A program made the translations under genes and the position numbers. DNA of 8,037 bases from Bordetella parapertussis (lineage in GTDB: Bacteria; Pseudomonadota; Gammaproteobacteria; Burkholderiales; Burkholderiaceae_B), in contig CAMBPA010000048.1 of assembly GCA_945869355.1 (NCBI GenBank), positions 1 through 8,037 of the forward strand, written 5' to 3'. Positions 1 to 6,512 of the stretch are shown piece after piece (the stretch's first letter is position 1; each line of letters starts with the position of its first letter). Under the pieces are notes generated by a model. That model made no database searches, was not told where the DNA came from, and was given only the letters and a program-made list of their open reading frames with translations.

Positions 1-312
1 ATCACACCTAAAAACGTATGGCCTTTAGTCAAGCGTGAAATGCTCGTCACCTTTTTAGTGGGGTTGCTCGGGAGCTCAATCGCCGCGGTCTTTGCCTGGC
101 TCATTTCGCATTCCGTTTTGATCGCGCTCGTCATGATGGGTGCCATGATCTGCAACATGCTCGTTGGTGCCACCATTGGTGTGCTCGTACCGGTGGTTCG
201 CACGCGGCTGGGCAAGGACCCTGCCATGGGCTCGTCCGTGCTTCTGACTTTTGCAACGGATTCGCTGGGCTTCTTTATCTTTTTAGGTCTGGCAACTGTA
301 TTTTTGATCTAA
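1..312 (+). CDS. mgtE: MgtE-type magnesium channel/transporter, C-terminal fragment (5' end outside window)
   Basis: This reading frame is open from base 1 and ends at TAA 310-312, so only the last 103 residues are present. MgtE proteins are dimeric inner-membrane Mg2+ channels with cytoplasmic N and CBS domains and five C-terminal membrane helices; this piece covers about the last three helices. Visible family features are the short basic link RTRLGKDPA between helices, followed by SSVLLTFATDSLGFFIFLGL. Family members carry a conserved Asp (D432 in the Thermus protein) in this last helix that forms the Mg2+ selectivity site; the equivalent here is residue 87 of the fragment (ATDSLGFF). The internal ATG at base 40 is not a start, because homologous sequence continues upstream of it. 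The gene converges on the dioxygenase gene with 11 bp between stops and no visible terminator. The family call is firm; Mg2+ over Co2+ or other divalent ions is assumed. Confidence 0.93.
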   Translation: MTPKNVWPLVKREMLVTFLVGLLGSSIAAVFAWLISHSVLIALVMMGAMICNMLVGATIGVLVPVVRTRLGKDPAMGSSVLLTFATDSLGFFIFLGLATVFLI

Positions 313-323
313 CGAGTCCACGC

Positions 324-965
324 TTAATTCAAGGTCTGTGCTGAGGCCAAGACGCGATTGACGTGCGTGCCGATACGCCCCACATCCAACCCATAGACAT
401 GAATGGATACGGCGGGCTCAGTCGTCCGATTGCCAAGTCGGTGAATAAACTCAAGCCCCGCGTGCCCACATGCACTGTATCCAGGCTCGCGTGTAAATTG
501 GCTCAGTAGGTAGGCGTGGCGTTGCGAACTATCCCATTGGTAGAAGCCCTCGGTTAACTCGCCGGCCAAAATACGGTAAGCGCACCACGCATAATGTGCG
601 TGAATCGGACTGCACTGCTGGGATCCCCAGACTAGGCCAACCACCGTAAAACGCCCGAGCGGATCCGCATGCAAGGTGTGGCGTGTATAGCTCTGCGTGG
701 ATCTCGGGAGCGCCAAAATGGCCGCAATGAGATCGACCGCAGCCTGCCGGCCAAGCTGTCGGCCAATTGCTTGCCGCGTGCGGTAGGGCACTAAATCAGG
801 CTCACTCAAGCATGCTGCCTCGAGCTCTGCGGACAGGCTCGGTACCACTCTGTCCAGCAAAGAAAACGGCAAGTCAGCTTCCGGATTGGATTCCAGAGTG
901 ACTTGCCGGCCAGCATGTGACTGGAAGAGGAGACTAGACATATGCACATGATAGACAGCCTCCAT
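324..965 (-). CDS. Cysteine dioxygenase family protein (thiol dioxygenase, cupin fold)
   Basis: Thiol dioxygenases are cytoplasmic non-haem Fe(II) enzymes that oxidise cysteine (or 3-mercaptopropionate) to the sulfinate with O2. The 213-residue protein has the family layout: YTRHTL at 93-98 (compare YTRN of animal enzymes, whose Arg binds the substrate carboxylate), the iron ligands H122 and H124 in PIHAH, the strand CAYRILAGEL at 128-137, the third ligand H175 in EFIHRLGN, and SIHVY at 187-191, matching the Ser-His-Tyr catalytic triad. The YTR rather than YQR motif argues for cysteine over 3-mercaptopropionate, but this is inference. Cys128 aligns with the Cys that is cross-linked to Tyr in animal enzymes; most bacterial members have Gly there. 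The start is uncertain. The ATG at 965 lacks a ribosome site, whereas GGAGG inside its first codons lies 11 nt before a GTG (codon 7) and 17 nt before an ATG (codon 9, base 941). The gene is divergent from a DecR-like regulator. Confidence 0.85.
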   Translation of the reverse strand: MEAVYHVHMSSLLFQSHAGRQVTLESNPEADLPFSLLDRVVPSLSAELEAACLSEPDLVPYRTRQAIGRQLGRQAAVDLIAAILALPRSTQSYTRHTLHADPLGRFTVVGLVWGSQQCSPIHAHYAWCAYRILAGELTEGFYQWDSSQRHAYLLSQFTREPGYSACGHAGLEFIHRLGNRTTEPAVSIHVYGLDVGRIGTHVNRVLASAQTLN

Positions 966-966
966 A

Positions 967-981
967 AGAAATAATTTGCTA
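967..981 (-). promoter_or_regulatory. Candidate second, weaker Lrp-type site overlapping the region before the dioxygenase start
   Basis: Read on the minus strand, TAGCAAATTATTTCT agrees with the E. coli Lrp consensus YAGHAWATTWTDCTR at positions 1-12 and fails at the last three. It lies 39 bp (centre to centre) from the perfect site at 1006-1020 and directly before the annotated dioxygenase ATG. Lrp-family proteins often bind several sites cooperatively, so a secondary site would be reasonable. In AT-rich DNA a 12/15 match is weak evidence on its own. Confidence 0.3.
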
Positions 982-1005
982 ATTTTGCTGTTTTTATTAT
1001 TTAAT

Positions 1006-1020
1006 TAGAAAATTTTTCTA
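1006..1020. promoter_or_regulatory. Perfect Lrp-consensus operator between the divergent dioxygenase and regulator genes
   Basis: TAGAAAATTTTTCTA is an inverted repeat with 7-bp arms (TAGAAAA / TTTTCTA) around one central T. It matches the published E. coli Lrp binding consensus YAGHAWATTWTDCTR at all 15 positions. It sits in the 81-bp AT-rich spacer, 26 bp before the regulator ATG at 1047 and 40 bp before the dioxygenase ATG at 965. The inferred role is the main binding site of the adjacent Lrp-family protein, controlling its own gene and the divergent dioxygenase gene. No convincing -35/-10 pair could be fixed for either gene, because the whole spacer is AT-rich. Confidence 0.7.
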
Positions 1021-1046
1021 CTTTTAATCAATAAATCAGACTAAAT

Positions 1047-1514
1047 ATGCCAATCGACAAGAAAGACCGGGAAATCCTTCGTTTAATGCAAGAAGATGCC
1101 AGCTTATCGCTTGCCGATTTAGCCGCAGCCGTCAACCTGACGCCAACCCCATGTTGGAGGCGTATCCAAAAACTCCAAACAGAGGGCGTTATTCGAAAAC
1201 AGGTTGCCCTGTGTGATGCGCGCAAACTCAACCTCGGGCTCACGACCTTTGTCACGATTCGAACAAGTCAACACAATGAACAGTGGATGCAACGCTTTGT
1301 GGATGGCGCAACCAGCATCCCCGAGATTGTCGAAATCTATCGCTTAAGCGGTGATGCCGACTACTTACTAAAAATTGTCGTGCCGGATATCGATCGCTAT
1401 GACAGCGTCTACAAAAGACTGATTCGCTCAGTCGACCTCTTAGACGTCAGCTCAGCCTTTGCCATGGAAACCATCAAGTGCACCACTGCCCTACCACTTG
1501 ATTACGCGCAGTGA
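1047..1514 (+). CDS. decR: Lrp/AsnC family transcriptional regulator, DecR (YbaO)-like
   Basis: This is a full-length 155-residue Lrp/AsnC protein. Residues 1-50 form the winged helix-turn-helix: DKKDREILRLMQEDA, then SLADLAAAVNL, then the recognition helix TPTPCWRRIQKLQ at 32-44. Residues 66-150 form the RAM effector-binding domain, with GDADYLL at 102-108 and a typical tail ending METIKCTTALPL. As far as I recall the E. coli sequences, it is closer to DecR than to global Lrp (shared AVNLT.TPCW, LGLT.FV.I, Y..FYKRL-like and SSFAME.IK.TT.LP stretches). DecR senses cysteine and activates cysteine detoxification genes. Its divergent neighbour here is a cysteine-dioxygenase-family gene, which supports a cysteine-linked role. 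The start at 1047 is fixed by the family N-terminus, although no clear Shine-Dalgarno precedes it, as can happen for weakly translated regulators. The stop lies 2 bp from that of the opposing membrane protein gene. Family certain; effector inferred. Confidence 0.9.
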   Translation: MPIDKKDREILRLMQEDASLSLADLAAAVNLTPTPCWRRIQKLQTEGVIRKQVALCDARKLNLGLTTFVTIRTSQHNEQWMQRFVDGATSIPEIVEIYRLSGDADYLLKIVVPDIDRYDSVYKRLIRSVDLLDVSSAFAMETIKCTTALPLDYAQ

Positions 1515-1516
1515 GC

Positions 1517-2575
1517 TTAGTCCCGATTGTCATGCATGGATGGGTCTGCCATCCACGCTCGCGTCAAGGTGTAGGTGACGGCCAGCGCGACCGGGCCAAC
1601 AAAGATCCCGATCAAACCAAAACTAATCAAGCCGCCAATCACTCCCGCAAAAATCAATAACAAGGGAAGATCTGCACCTCGCTTAATCAACATGGGTCGC
1701 AAGAAATTATCCAGGCTCACTACCACCAAACTCCAGACCAGCAAAAACGTGGCCCACCCCGTGCCCCCTTCCCAGTACATCCATGCGACCGCAGGAAACA
1801 AAACGAGACTCGGGCCGAGCTGCGCAATACATAACATCAGCATCGCCGCGGACAACACCGCCGCAAATGGTACGCCCGCAATCACAAGACCCAAGCCACC
1901 CAGCGCTGTTTGCGCGACAGCCGTCACACCCACGCCCAACGCCACTGCCCGAATCGCCTGCCCGGCTAGGACAATAGCGTCTTCACCCCTCTTGCCAGCT
2001 AGACGTTTACCAAAACCTCGTGCCATCGAAGCTGCGGCTTCGCCCGATGCGTAAAAGATCGCAGCAATCACAACGACCAACAGGAACTGAATCAACATCC
2101 CGCCTAAACCACCGAACTGCGACAACAACCACTTGCCTGTCGAACTAGCATAAGGCGTGATGTGTTCAAGTATTCCCGGGGCACCCCCAGCGATGAAATC
2201 CCGCCAACTGGTCGCAAGTTTTTCACCGACATAAGGAATTGCCTCAACCCAACTAGGCGGCGCAGGAATGCCGTTGTCCGCCAGATCATTCCAAAAGGCG
2301 ATGAGCTGATCAGAGCGTCCCGCAATGGTTGTAATGGCCCACCACAAAGGGGCAACGAGCAAGAGCAGCATCCCAACTGACATGACAACAACCGCTGGCG
2401 TGCGGCGCCCCCCAAAAAGTCGTTCGAGTGCGACGAGCCAGGGCCAGGTGGCGACCACGATCATGACCGCCCACACTGTTGCCGCAAGAAAGGGGCTGAG
2501 CACCCAGAGCGAAAGTGCCAGCAAGCCTACGATAAAGAAAATTGCTAGAGTGCTGCGCGTCAAGTCGTGTTGCAT
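1517..2575 (-). CDS. AI-2E/PerM family inner-membrane transporter, YdiK-like
   Basis: The 352-residue polytopic protein belongs to the AI-2E exporter-like (PerM) family and resembles E. coli YdiK. Hydrophobic segments lie at about 9-45 (two helices around SLWVLSPFLAATVWAVMIVVATWP), 60-85, 157-176, 208-265 (several), 273-290 and 303-338. A large non-membrane stretch of about 86-150, including PAPPSWVEAIPYVGEKL, is typical of the family. The C-terminal signature is present: FLRPMLIKRGADLP, then GGLISFGLIGIFVGPVALAV. Substrates of this family are poorly defined; autoinducer-2 export was shown for one member, and others are linked to ion homeostasis, so no substrate is assigned. The start at 2575 has GAGG 7 nt upstream. 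It follows the secA stop by 29 bp on the same strand with no terminator between, so co-transcription with secA is likely. The 3' end abuts the convergent regulator gene with only 2 bp between stops. Confidence 0.93.
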   Translation of the reverse strand: MQHDLTRSTLAIFFIVGLLALSLWVLSPFLAATVWAVMIVVATWPWLVALERLFGGRRTPAVVVMSVGMLLLLVAPLWWAITTIAGRSDQLIAFWNDLADNGIPAPPSWVEAIPYVGEKLATSWRDFIAGGAPGILEHITPYASSTGKWLLSQFGGLGGMLIQFLLVVVIAAIFYASGEAAASMARGFGKRLAGKRGEDAIVLAGQAIRAVALGVGVTAVAQTALGGLGLVIAGVPFAAVLSAAMLMLCIAQLGPSLVLFPAVAWMYWEGGTGWATFLLVWSLVVVSLDNFLRPMLIKRGADLPLLLIFAGVIGGLISFGLIGIFVGPVALAVTYTLTRAWMADPSMHDNRD

Positions 2576-2604
2576 TGTCTAGCCTCACTCTGGCAAACTT
2601 CGCC

Positions 2605-5358
2605 TTATTTAATCTGCCCATGGCAGTGTTTGTACTTTTTACCACTCCCGCACGGACATGCATCGTTACGTCCGACCTTCGGCAGAATATTTCGCACCGT
2701 GCCCGGATGGTCCGACGCCTGCGGAGCCGCCTCGCTCTGTTGCTGATCAGCATCTTGATACTCGGTGTGCTGATACTGCACATTCTGCATCTGCACAGCC
2801 TGAGTAGCCTCTCGCTCAGCCTGCTCAATTTCTTCTTGTGTCTGTATCCGCACCGTCATCAGTAAGCGTATGACATCGTCACGGACACGATCCAACATAT
2901 CCGAGAACAATTCAAACGCTTCGCGCTTGTATTCTTGTTTTGGATTTTTTTGTGCGTAACCGCGCAGATGGATACCTTGACGCAAATGGTCCAGCGCTGA
3001 CAAGTGCTCACGCCACTGCGTATCGATCACTTGGAGCATCACGGAACGCTCGAAACCCGCCCAGGACTCTGCGCCCACCGTCTCTACTTTATGACGATAG
3101 GCTATCTGTGCAGCCTCGAGAACTTTCTCTAAAACGTCTTCATCATTAATGCTCTTGGTATCTTGAACCATCTGCGCAATAGGCAACGCAATTTGCCAGT
3201 TGGCCTCGAGCGCCATTTGCAATGCATTGATATCCCATTGCTCTTCGACCGAGCCCGGAGGCACATGCTTTGTCACCAGATCCGTGAACGTCCCATCGCG
3301 CAAATTGTCGACTGTCTCGGCAATTGTTTGCGCCTCAAGCACTTCGTTACGCTGCGCGTACAAAACCTTACGCTGTTCGTTTGCCACATCGTCGTATTCG
3401 AGTAATTGCTTACGCACGTCAAAGTTACGACCCTCAACTTTGCGCTGCGCTGTCTCGATGGAACGCGACACCATGCCAGCCTCAATGGGCTCGCCCTCAG
3501 GCAATTTCAGTCGTTCCATGATTGCGCGTACCCTATCACCCGCAAAAATACGCATCAGCGGATCTTCGAGCGAAAGATAGAAGCGCGAAGATCCGGGATC
3601 ACCTTGTCGTCCCGCACGACCACGCAGCTGATTATCAATACGACGTGACTCGTGACGCTCAGTGCCAATAATTCGCAAACCGCCTGCTGCCTTCACGCGA
3701 TCACTCAACGGCTGCCACTCTTGACGCATCGCGTCGATTTGCACCTGCTTGTCGGCTTCGGACAGCGCTTCATTGGCGCGCACTGCCTCAATATGCTTTT
3801 CAATACTGCCGCCCAACACAATGTCCGTACCACGTCCAGCCATGTTGGTTGCAATCGTAATATTTCCAGGCTTACCCGCCTGCGCCACAATCTCAGCCTC
3901 GCGTGCGTGTTGCTTGGCGTTCAGCACTTCATGCCGTAGACCGGATTTGCTTAACATCCCCGAAAGCAGTTCCGAGTTCTCAATACTCGTGGTACCCACC
4001 AATACGGGCTGGCCACGCTCTTGGCAGTCGCGTATATCGGCCTCGATCGCTTTGAATTTCTCCAATGCAGTTTTAAAGATCTGATCGTTCTGATCGGCAC
4101 GCACCATCGGGCGATTGGTCGGGACGATTACGGTCTCAAGGCTATAAATCTCTTGGAACTCGTAGGCTTCTGTATCCGCTGTGCCGGTCATGCCAGACAG
4201 CTTTTCGTACATACGGAAAAAATTCTGAAATGTAATAGACGCCAGCGTTTGATTCTCTAGCTGAATCTTCACACCTTCTTTCGCCTCAACGGCCTGATGC
4301 AAACCATCGGACCAACGACGCCCCACCATTAAGCGACCGGTAAACTCGTCAACAATAACCACCTCATCTTCCTGAACAACATAGTGCTGATCACGATGGA
4401 AGAGATTGTGCGCGCGCAGGCTCGCCATGAGGTGATGCATCAGACTGATATTGCGCGGCTCGTACAGCGACTGCCCCTCTGGCAACAAGCCCAGACGCGT
4501 CAATACCCCTTCGGCTTGTTCGTGCCCAGATTCGGATAAGAAAACTTGATGGTTTTTTTCATCAACCCAATAGTGTCCTTCTGGTTCGGGCTCTTGAGGC
4601 TTGGGCTCATTCGCCATGCGTGTCAGCAAGGGCGGCACAGCGTTCATACGAACATAGAGTTCCGTATGATCCTCTGCCTGACCAGAAATAATCAACGGCG
4701 TACGCGCCTCATCGATCAGAATGGAGTCAACCTCGTCAACAATGGCATACACAAGTGTGCGTTGGCGTCGATCCTCAACACGGTATTCCATGTTGTCGCG
4801 CAAATAGTCAAAGCCAAATTCATTGTTCGTGCCGTATGTGATGTCGGCACGATACGCCGCAATTTTTTCTTCGTTAGCTTGCTGGGGAACAACCACACCG
4901 ACGGTCAGACCCAAATAGGTATACAAACGGCCCATCCATTGCGCGTCGCGCCGAGCCAAGTAATCGTTGACCGTCACGACATGGACACCGCGTCCGCTCA
5001 GGGCGTTCAGGTAGACCGGTAAAGTCGCCATCAGCGTCTTACCTTCACCCGTACGCATTTCTGCGATCTTGCCCGCATGCAGCACCATGCCGCCAATCAG
5101 CTGTACATCGAAGTGCCGCATACCAAAAACACGTACGCCAGCTTCTCTCACAACGGCAAAGGCTTCGAGCAGTATCGAATCAAGAGTCGCACCGGCCTGC
5201 ACCCGCGCACGAAAGTCATCAGTCTTGGCCCGTAACTCTGCGTCAGACAGCGCCTGCATCTGTGGCTCGAGCGCGTTAATCTGATTAACTTGACGACGCA
5301 ATTGCTTCAGTAGACGATCATTTTGTGTACCGAATATTTTTTTAAGCAAAGAAAGCAT
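2605..5358 (-). CDS. secA: Protein translocase subunit SecA (preprotein translocase ATPase)
   Basis: SecA is the ATP-driven motor that pushes unfolded preproteins through SecYEG. The 917-residue protein is complete. The N-terminus [15 protein letters not shown] matches the family. Walker A RTGEGKT lies at 102-108 (K108 as in E. coli), [12 protein letters not shown] begins at 131, and [13 protein letters not shown] lies at 208-220. Further on come [38 protein letters not shown] and the arginine-finger region [18 protein letters not shown] Gln/Glu-rich linker of roughly 840-893 leads to the C-terminal zinc motif, with C901, C903, C912 and H913 in [15 protein letters not shown], which binds SecB and phospholipid. 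The frame stays open upstream to a GTG at 5394, but those 12 residues ([11 protein letters not shown]) have no family counterpart, so the ATG at 5358 is chosen; an AGG lies 10 nt before it. It is preceded by the M23 peptidase gene (98-bp gap) and followed by the AI-2E family gene. Confidence 0.98.
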   Translation of the reverse strand: MLSLLKKIFGTQNDRLLKQLRRQVNQINALEPQMQALSDAELRAKTDDFRARVQAGATLDSILLEAFAVVREAGVRVFGMRHFDVQLIGGMVLHAGKIAEMRTGEGKTLMATLPVYLNALSGRGVHVVTVNDYLARRDAQWMGRLYTYLGLTVGVVVPQQANEEKIAAYRADITYGTNNEFGFDYLRDNMEYRVEDRRQRTLVYAIVDEVDSILIDEARTPLIISGQAEDHTELYVRMNAVPPLLTRMANEPKPQEPEPEGHYWVDEKNHQVFLSESGHEQAEGVLTRLGLLPEGQSLYEPRNISLMHHLMASLRAHNLFHRDQHYVVQEDEVVIVDEFTGRLMVGRRWSDGLHQAVEAKEGVKIQLENQTLASITFQNFFRMYEKLSGMTGTADTEAYEFQEIYSLETVIVPTNRPMVRADQNDQIFKTALEKFKAIEADIRDCQERGQPVLVGTTSIENSELLSGMLSKSGLRHEVLNAKQHAREAEIVAQAGKPGNITIATNMAGRGTDIVLGGSIEKHIEAVRANEALSEADKQVQIDAMRQEWQPLSDRVKAAGGLRIIGTERHESRRIDNQLRGRAGRQGDPGSSRFYLSLEDPLMRIFAGDRVRAIMERLKLPEGEPIEAGMVSRSIETAQRKVEGRNFDVRKQLLEYDDVANEQRKVLYAQRNEVLEAQTIAETVDNLRDGTFTDLVTKHVPPGSVEEQWDINALQMALEANWQIALPIAQMVQDTKSINDEDVLEKVLEAAQIAYRHKVETVGAESWAGFERSVMLQVIDTQWREHLSALDHLRQGIHLRGYAQKNPKQEYKREAFELFSDMLDRVRDDVIRLLMTVRIQTQEEIEQAEREATQAVQMQNVQYQHTEYQDADQQQSEAAPQASDHPGTVRNILPKVGRNDACPCGSGKKYKHCHGQIK

Positions 5359-5361
5359 GCG

Positions 5362-5420
5362 TATTAGACCTGGACAATTTTGCGTGACGACCACGCTAAT
5401 ATAGCTAAGAAATTATTAGC
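5362..5420 (-). promoter_or_regulatory. secA leader with alternative stem-loops
   Basis: Read as minus-strand RNA, the leader between the peptidase stop and secA has three complementary segments: GCUAAU (5420-5415), UAUUAGC (5401-5395) and CUAAUA (5367-5362). The middle one can pair with the first (6 bp, 14-nt loop) or the third (6 bp), but not both. The third segment lies between the weak Shine-Dalgarno AGG (5371-5369) and the ATG. A separate hairpin GCGTG-GTCGT-CACGC occupies 5396-5382, nested inside the downstream pairing apart from one shared base. The first segment can also close a local GCTAA/TTAGC hairpin (5420-5404). The stems are short and AU-rich, so this could be chance. E. coli secA is controlled by a structured leader, but no SecM gene is present here. 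Confidence 0.35.
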
Positions 5421-5442
5421 AAAACGCCTAAAAAAGGTGGCG
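5421..5442 (-). terminator. Weak terminator-like hairpin after the M23 peptidase gene
   Basis: On the minus strand, CGCC (5442-5439) pairs with GGCG (5428-5425) across a 10-nt loop containing six T, followed by TTTT (5424-5421). It lies about 14 nt after the peptidase TAA. Four base pairs are too few for an efficient intrinsic terminator, so at most partial attenuation before secA is suggested. Confidence 0.25.
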
Positions 5443-5456
5443 GCTAGTTCTTCAGT

Positions 5457-6464
5457 TTAACGCAGGCGTGGTCGCCATGTAACACCCGAGGATCCAACCG
5501 CTACGGGCTGGGTTTCCGCTGGCGCGCTAGCCATTGGCTGCCCCGCCAAAAATACACGCGGATCGAGCGGTTTGTCGTCCTGCCTCACCTCAAAGTGAAG
5601 GTGGGGTCCAGTCGATAGTCCCGTTGACCCCACCCTTGCGATGAGTTGCCCGCGCGTGACCAGTTGACCCTCTTTGACCAGGATGACTTTCGCGTGCGCA
5701 TAACGTGTGATTAAACCTTCCCCGTGATCGATCTCGAGCATATTGCCAAAGCCGCGGTGCTGCGTGACCGTGCGGACTACCCCTCCAGATGCCGAACGGA
5801 TAGGCGTGCCTTCCGGAGCGCTGAAATCCAGCCCCTCATGCATACTCATCTGCCCATTAAACGGGTTACGTCGCCATCCATAGGAAGAGCTCAAGTACGG
5901 ATAGGATTCAATCGGCATTGCTGTCGGCAATCGCGCAACCGTCGCCGCCCGTTCAGTGACGGCAAGGTCAAGCATTGAAAAATAATCACTTTGGCGCGTG
6001 ACGCGTGCTTGCACAGCATTGAGCTGACTTTCAAGCTCAGAAAGCGGCCGTGAACGTGGTCCGGGCGGTAAAGGTACCCAAAGGTCATCCAATACAACAG
6101 CAGCCTCGGGGGCGACCGACCCGATCGCGATGCCGCCCTCAGGCAAGCCCGCCACCTTCGCAACCCGTTGGCCTAGCCCGTCAAGCCGCTTGATCGTGGC
6201 TTGTAGCTCACCCACCTTCGTCGCCAAAAGCTGCACCGTCTGATTGTCCGTCGACGTCGCGACAGCAGGGGCAGGCGCCATCGCTGCCACCACGAGCGCA
6301 GAGGGTTGAGTTTCAGGTTGCAAGGCCCACACCATGCGCTGCAACACCGCGCCTGCGATGAGGGCGGCCACAAGCAACAAGGCGACAAGCGTCACCAATC
6401 GGCTAACACTAAGCGTAATTGGTGCATACTGGCCTTGCCGCGAAGGCATAATTATTAACTTCAT
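5457..6464 (-). CDS. Membrane-anchored M23 (LytM/lysostaphin-type) zinc metallopeptidase
   Basis: The 335-residue protein has a short cytoplasmic N-terminus, one membrane anchor or uncleaved signal at about 20-42 (LVTLVALLLVAALIAGAVL), a periplasmic Ala/Pro-rich and probably coiled-coil region (50-175), and a C-terminal LytM domain (190-307). The zinc site is intact: H209 and D213 in HEGLDF, and H290 in HLHFEV; the catalytic His residues are H257 (RYAHA) and H288. It is therefore predicted to be an active peptidoglycan cross-link endopeptidase rather than a degenerate EnvC/NlpD-type activator. The start at 6464 is well supported by AAGGA 5 nt upstream. The last residues, VTWRPRLR, are basic and lie beyond the domain. 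The gene sits just upstream of secA, the position held by secM in E. coli; it lacks the SecM arrest motif. The 5' end is divergent from dciA with a very short gap. Confidence 0.95.
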   Translation of the reverse strand: MKLIIMPSRQGQYAPITLSVSRLVTLVALLLVAALIAGAVLQRMVWALQPETQPSALVVAAMAPAPAVATSTDNQTVQLLATKVGELQATIKRLDGLGQRVAKVAGLPEGGIAIGSVAPEAAVVLDDLWVPLPPGPRSRPLSELESQLNAVQARVTRQSDYFSMLDLAVTERAATVARLPTAMPIESYPYLSSSYGWRRNPFNGQMSMHEGLDFSAPEGTPIRSASGGVVRTVTQHRGFGNMLEIDHGEGLITRYAHAKVILVKEGQLVTRGQLIARVGSTGLSTGPHLHFEVRQDDKPLDPRVFLAGQPMASAPAETQPVAVGSSGVTWRPRLR

Positions 6465-6512
6465 CGACTTCCTTTACCTATGGCCAGTCCCCCACCCCGC
6501 AGGACGCGTTCC

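Noticed and set aside
40..42. ATG at base 40 as the start of a small 90-residue membrane protein
   Set aside because: The frame is open to the window edge and the upstream residues continue the MgtE homology, so this is an internal Met.
2310..2828. 172-codon minus-strand ORF spanning the secA/AI-2E junction
   Set aside because: It is a frame-shifted shadow of secA and the AI-2E family gene, Arg-rich and without recognisable structure.
4546..5022. 158-codon plus-strand ORF opposite secA
   Set aside because: It lies wholly within unmistakable secA coding sequence; its translation shows no domain and no ribosome site precedes it.
5359..5394. GTG-initiated 12-residue extension of SecA
   Set aside because: [11 protein letters not shown] is not part of any SecA N-terminus I know; the ATG at 5358 matches the family and is preceded by an AGG.
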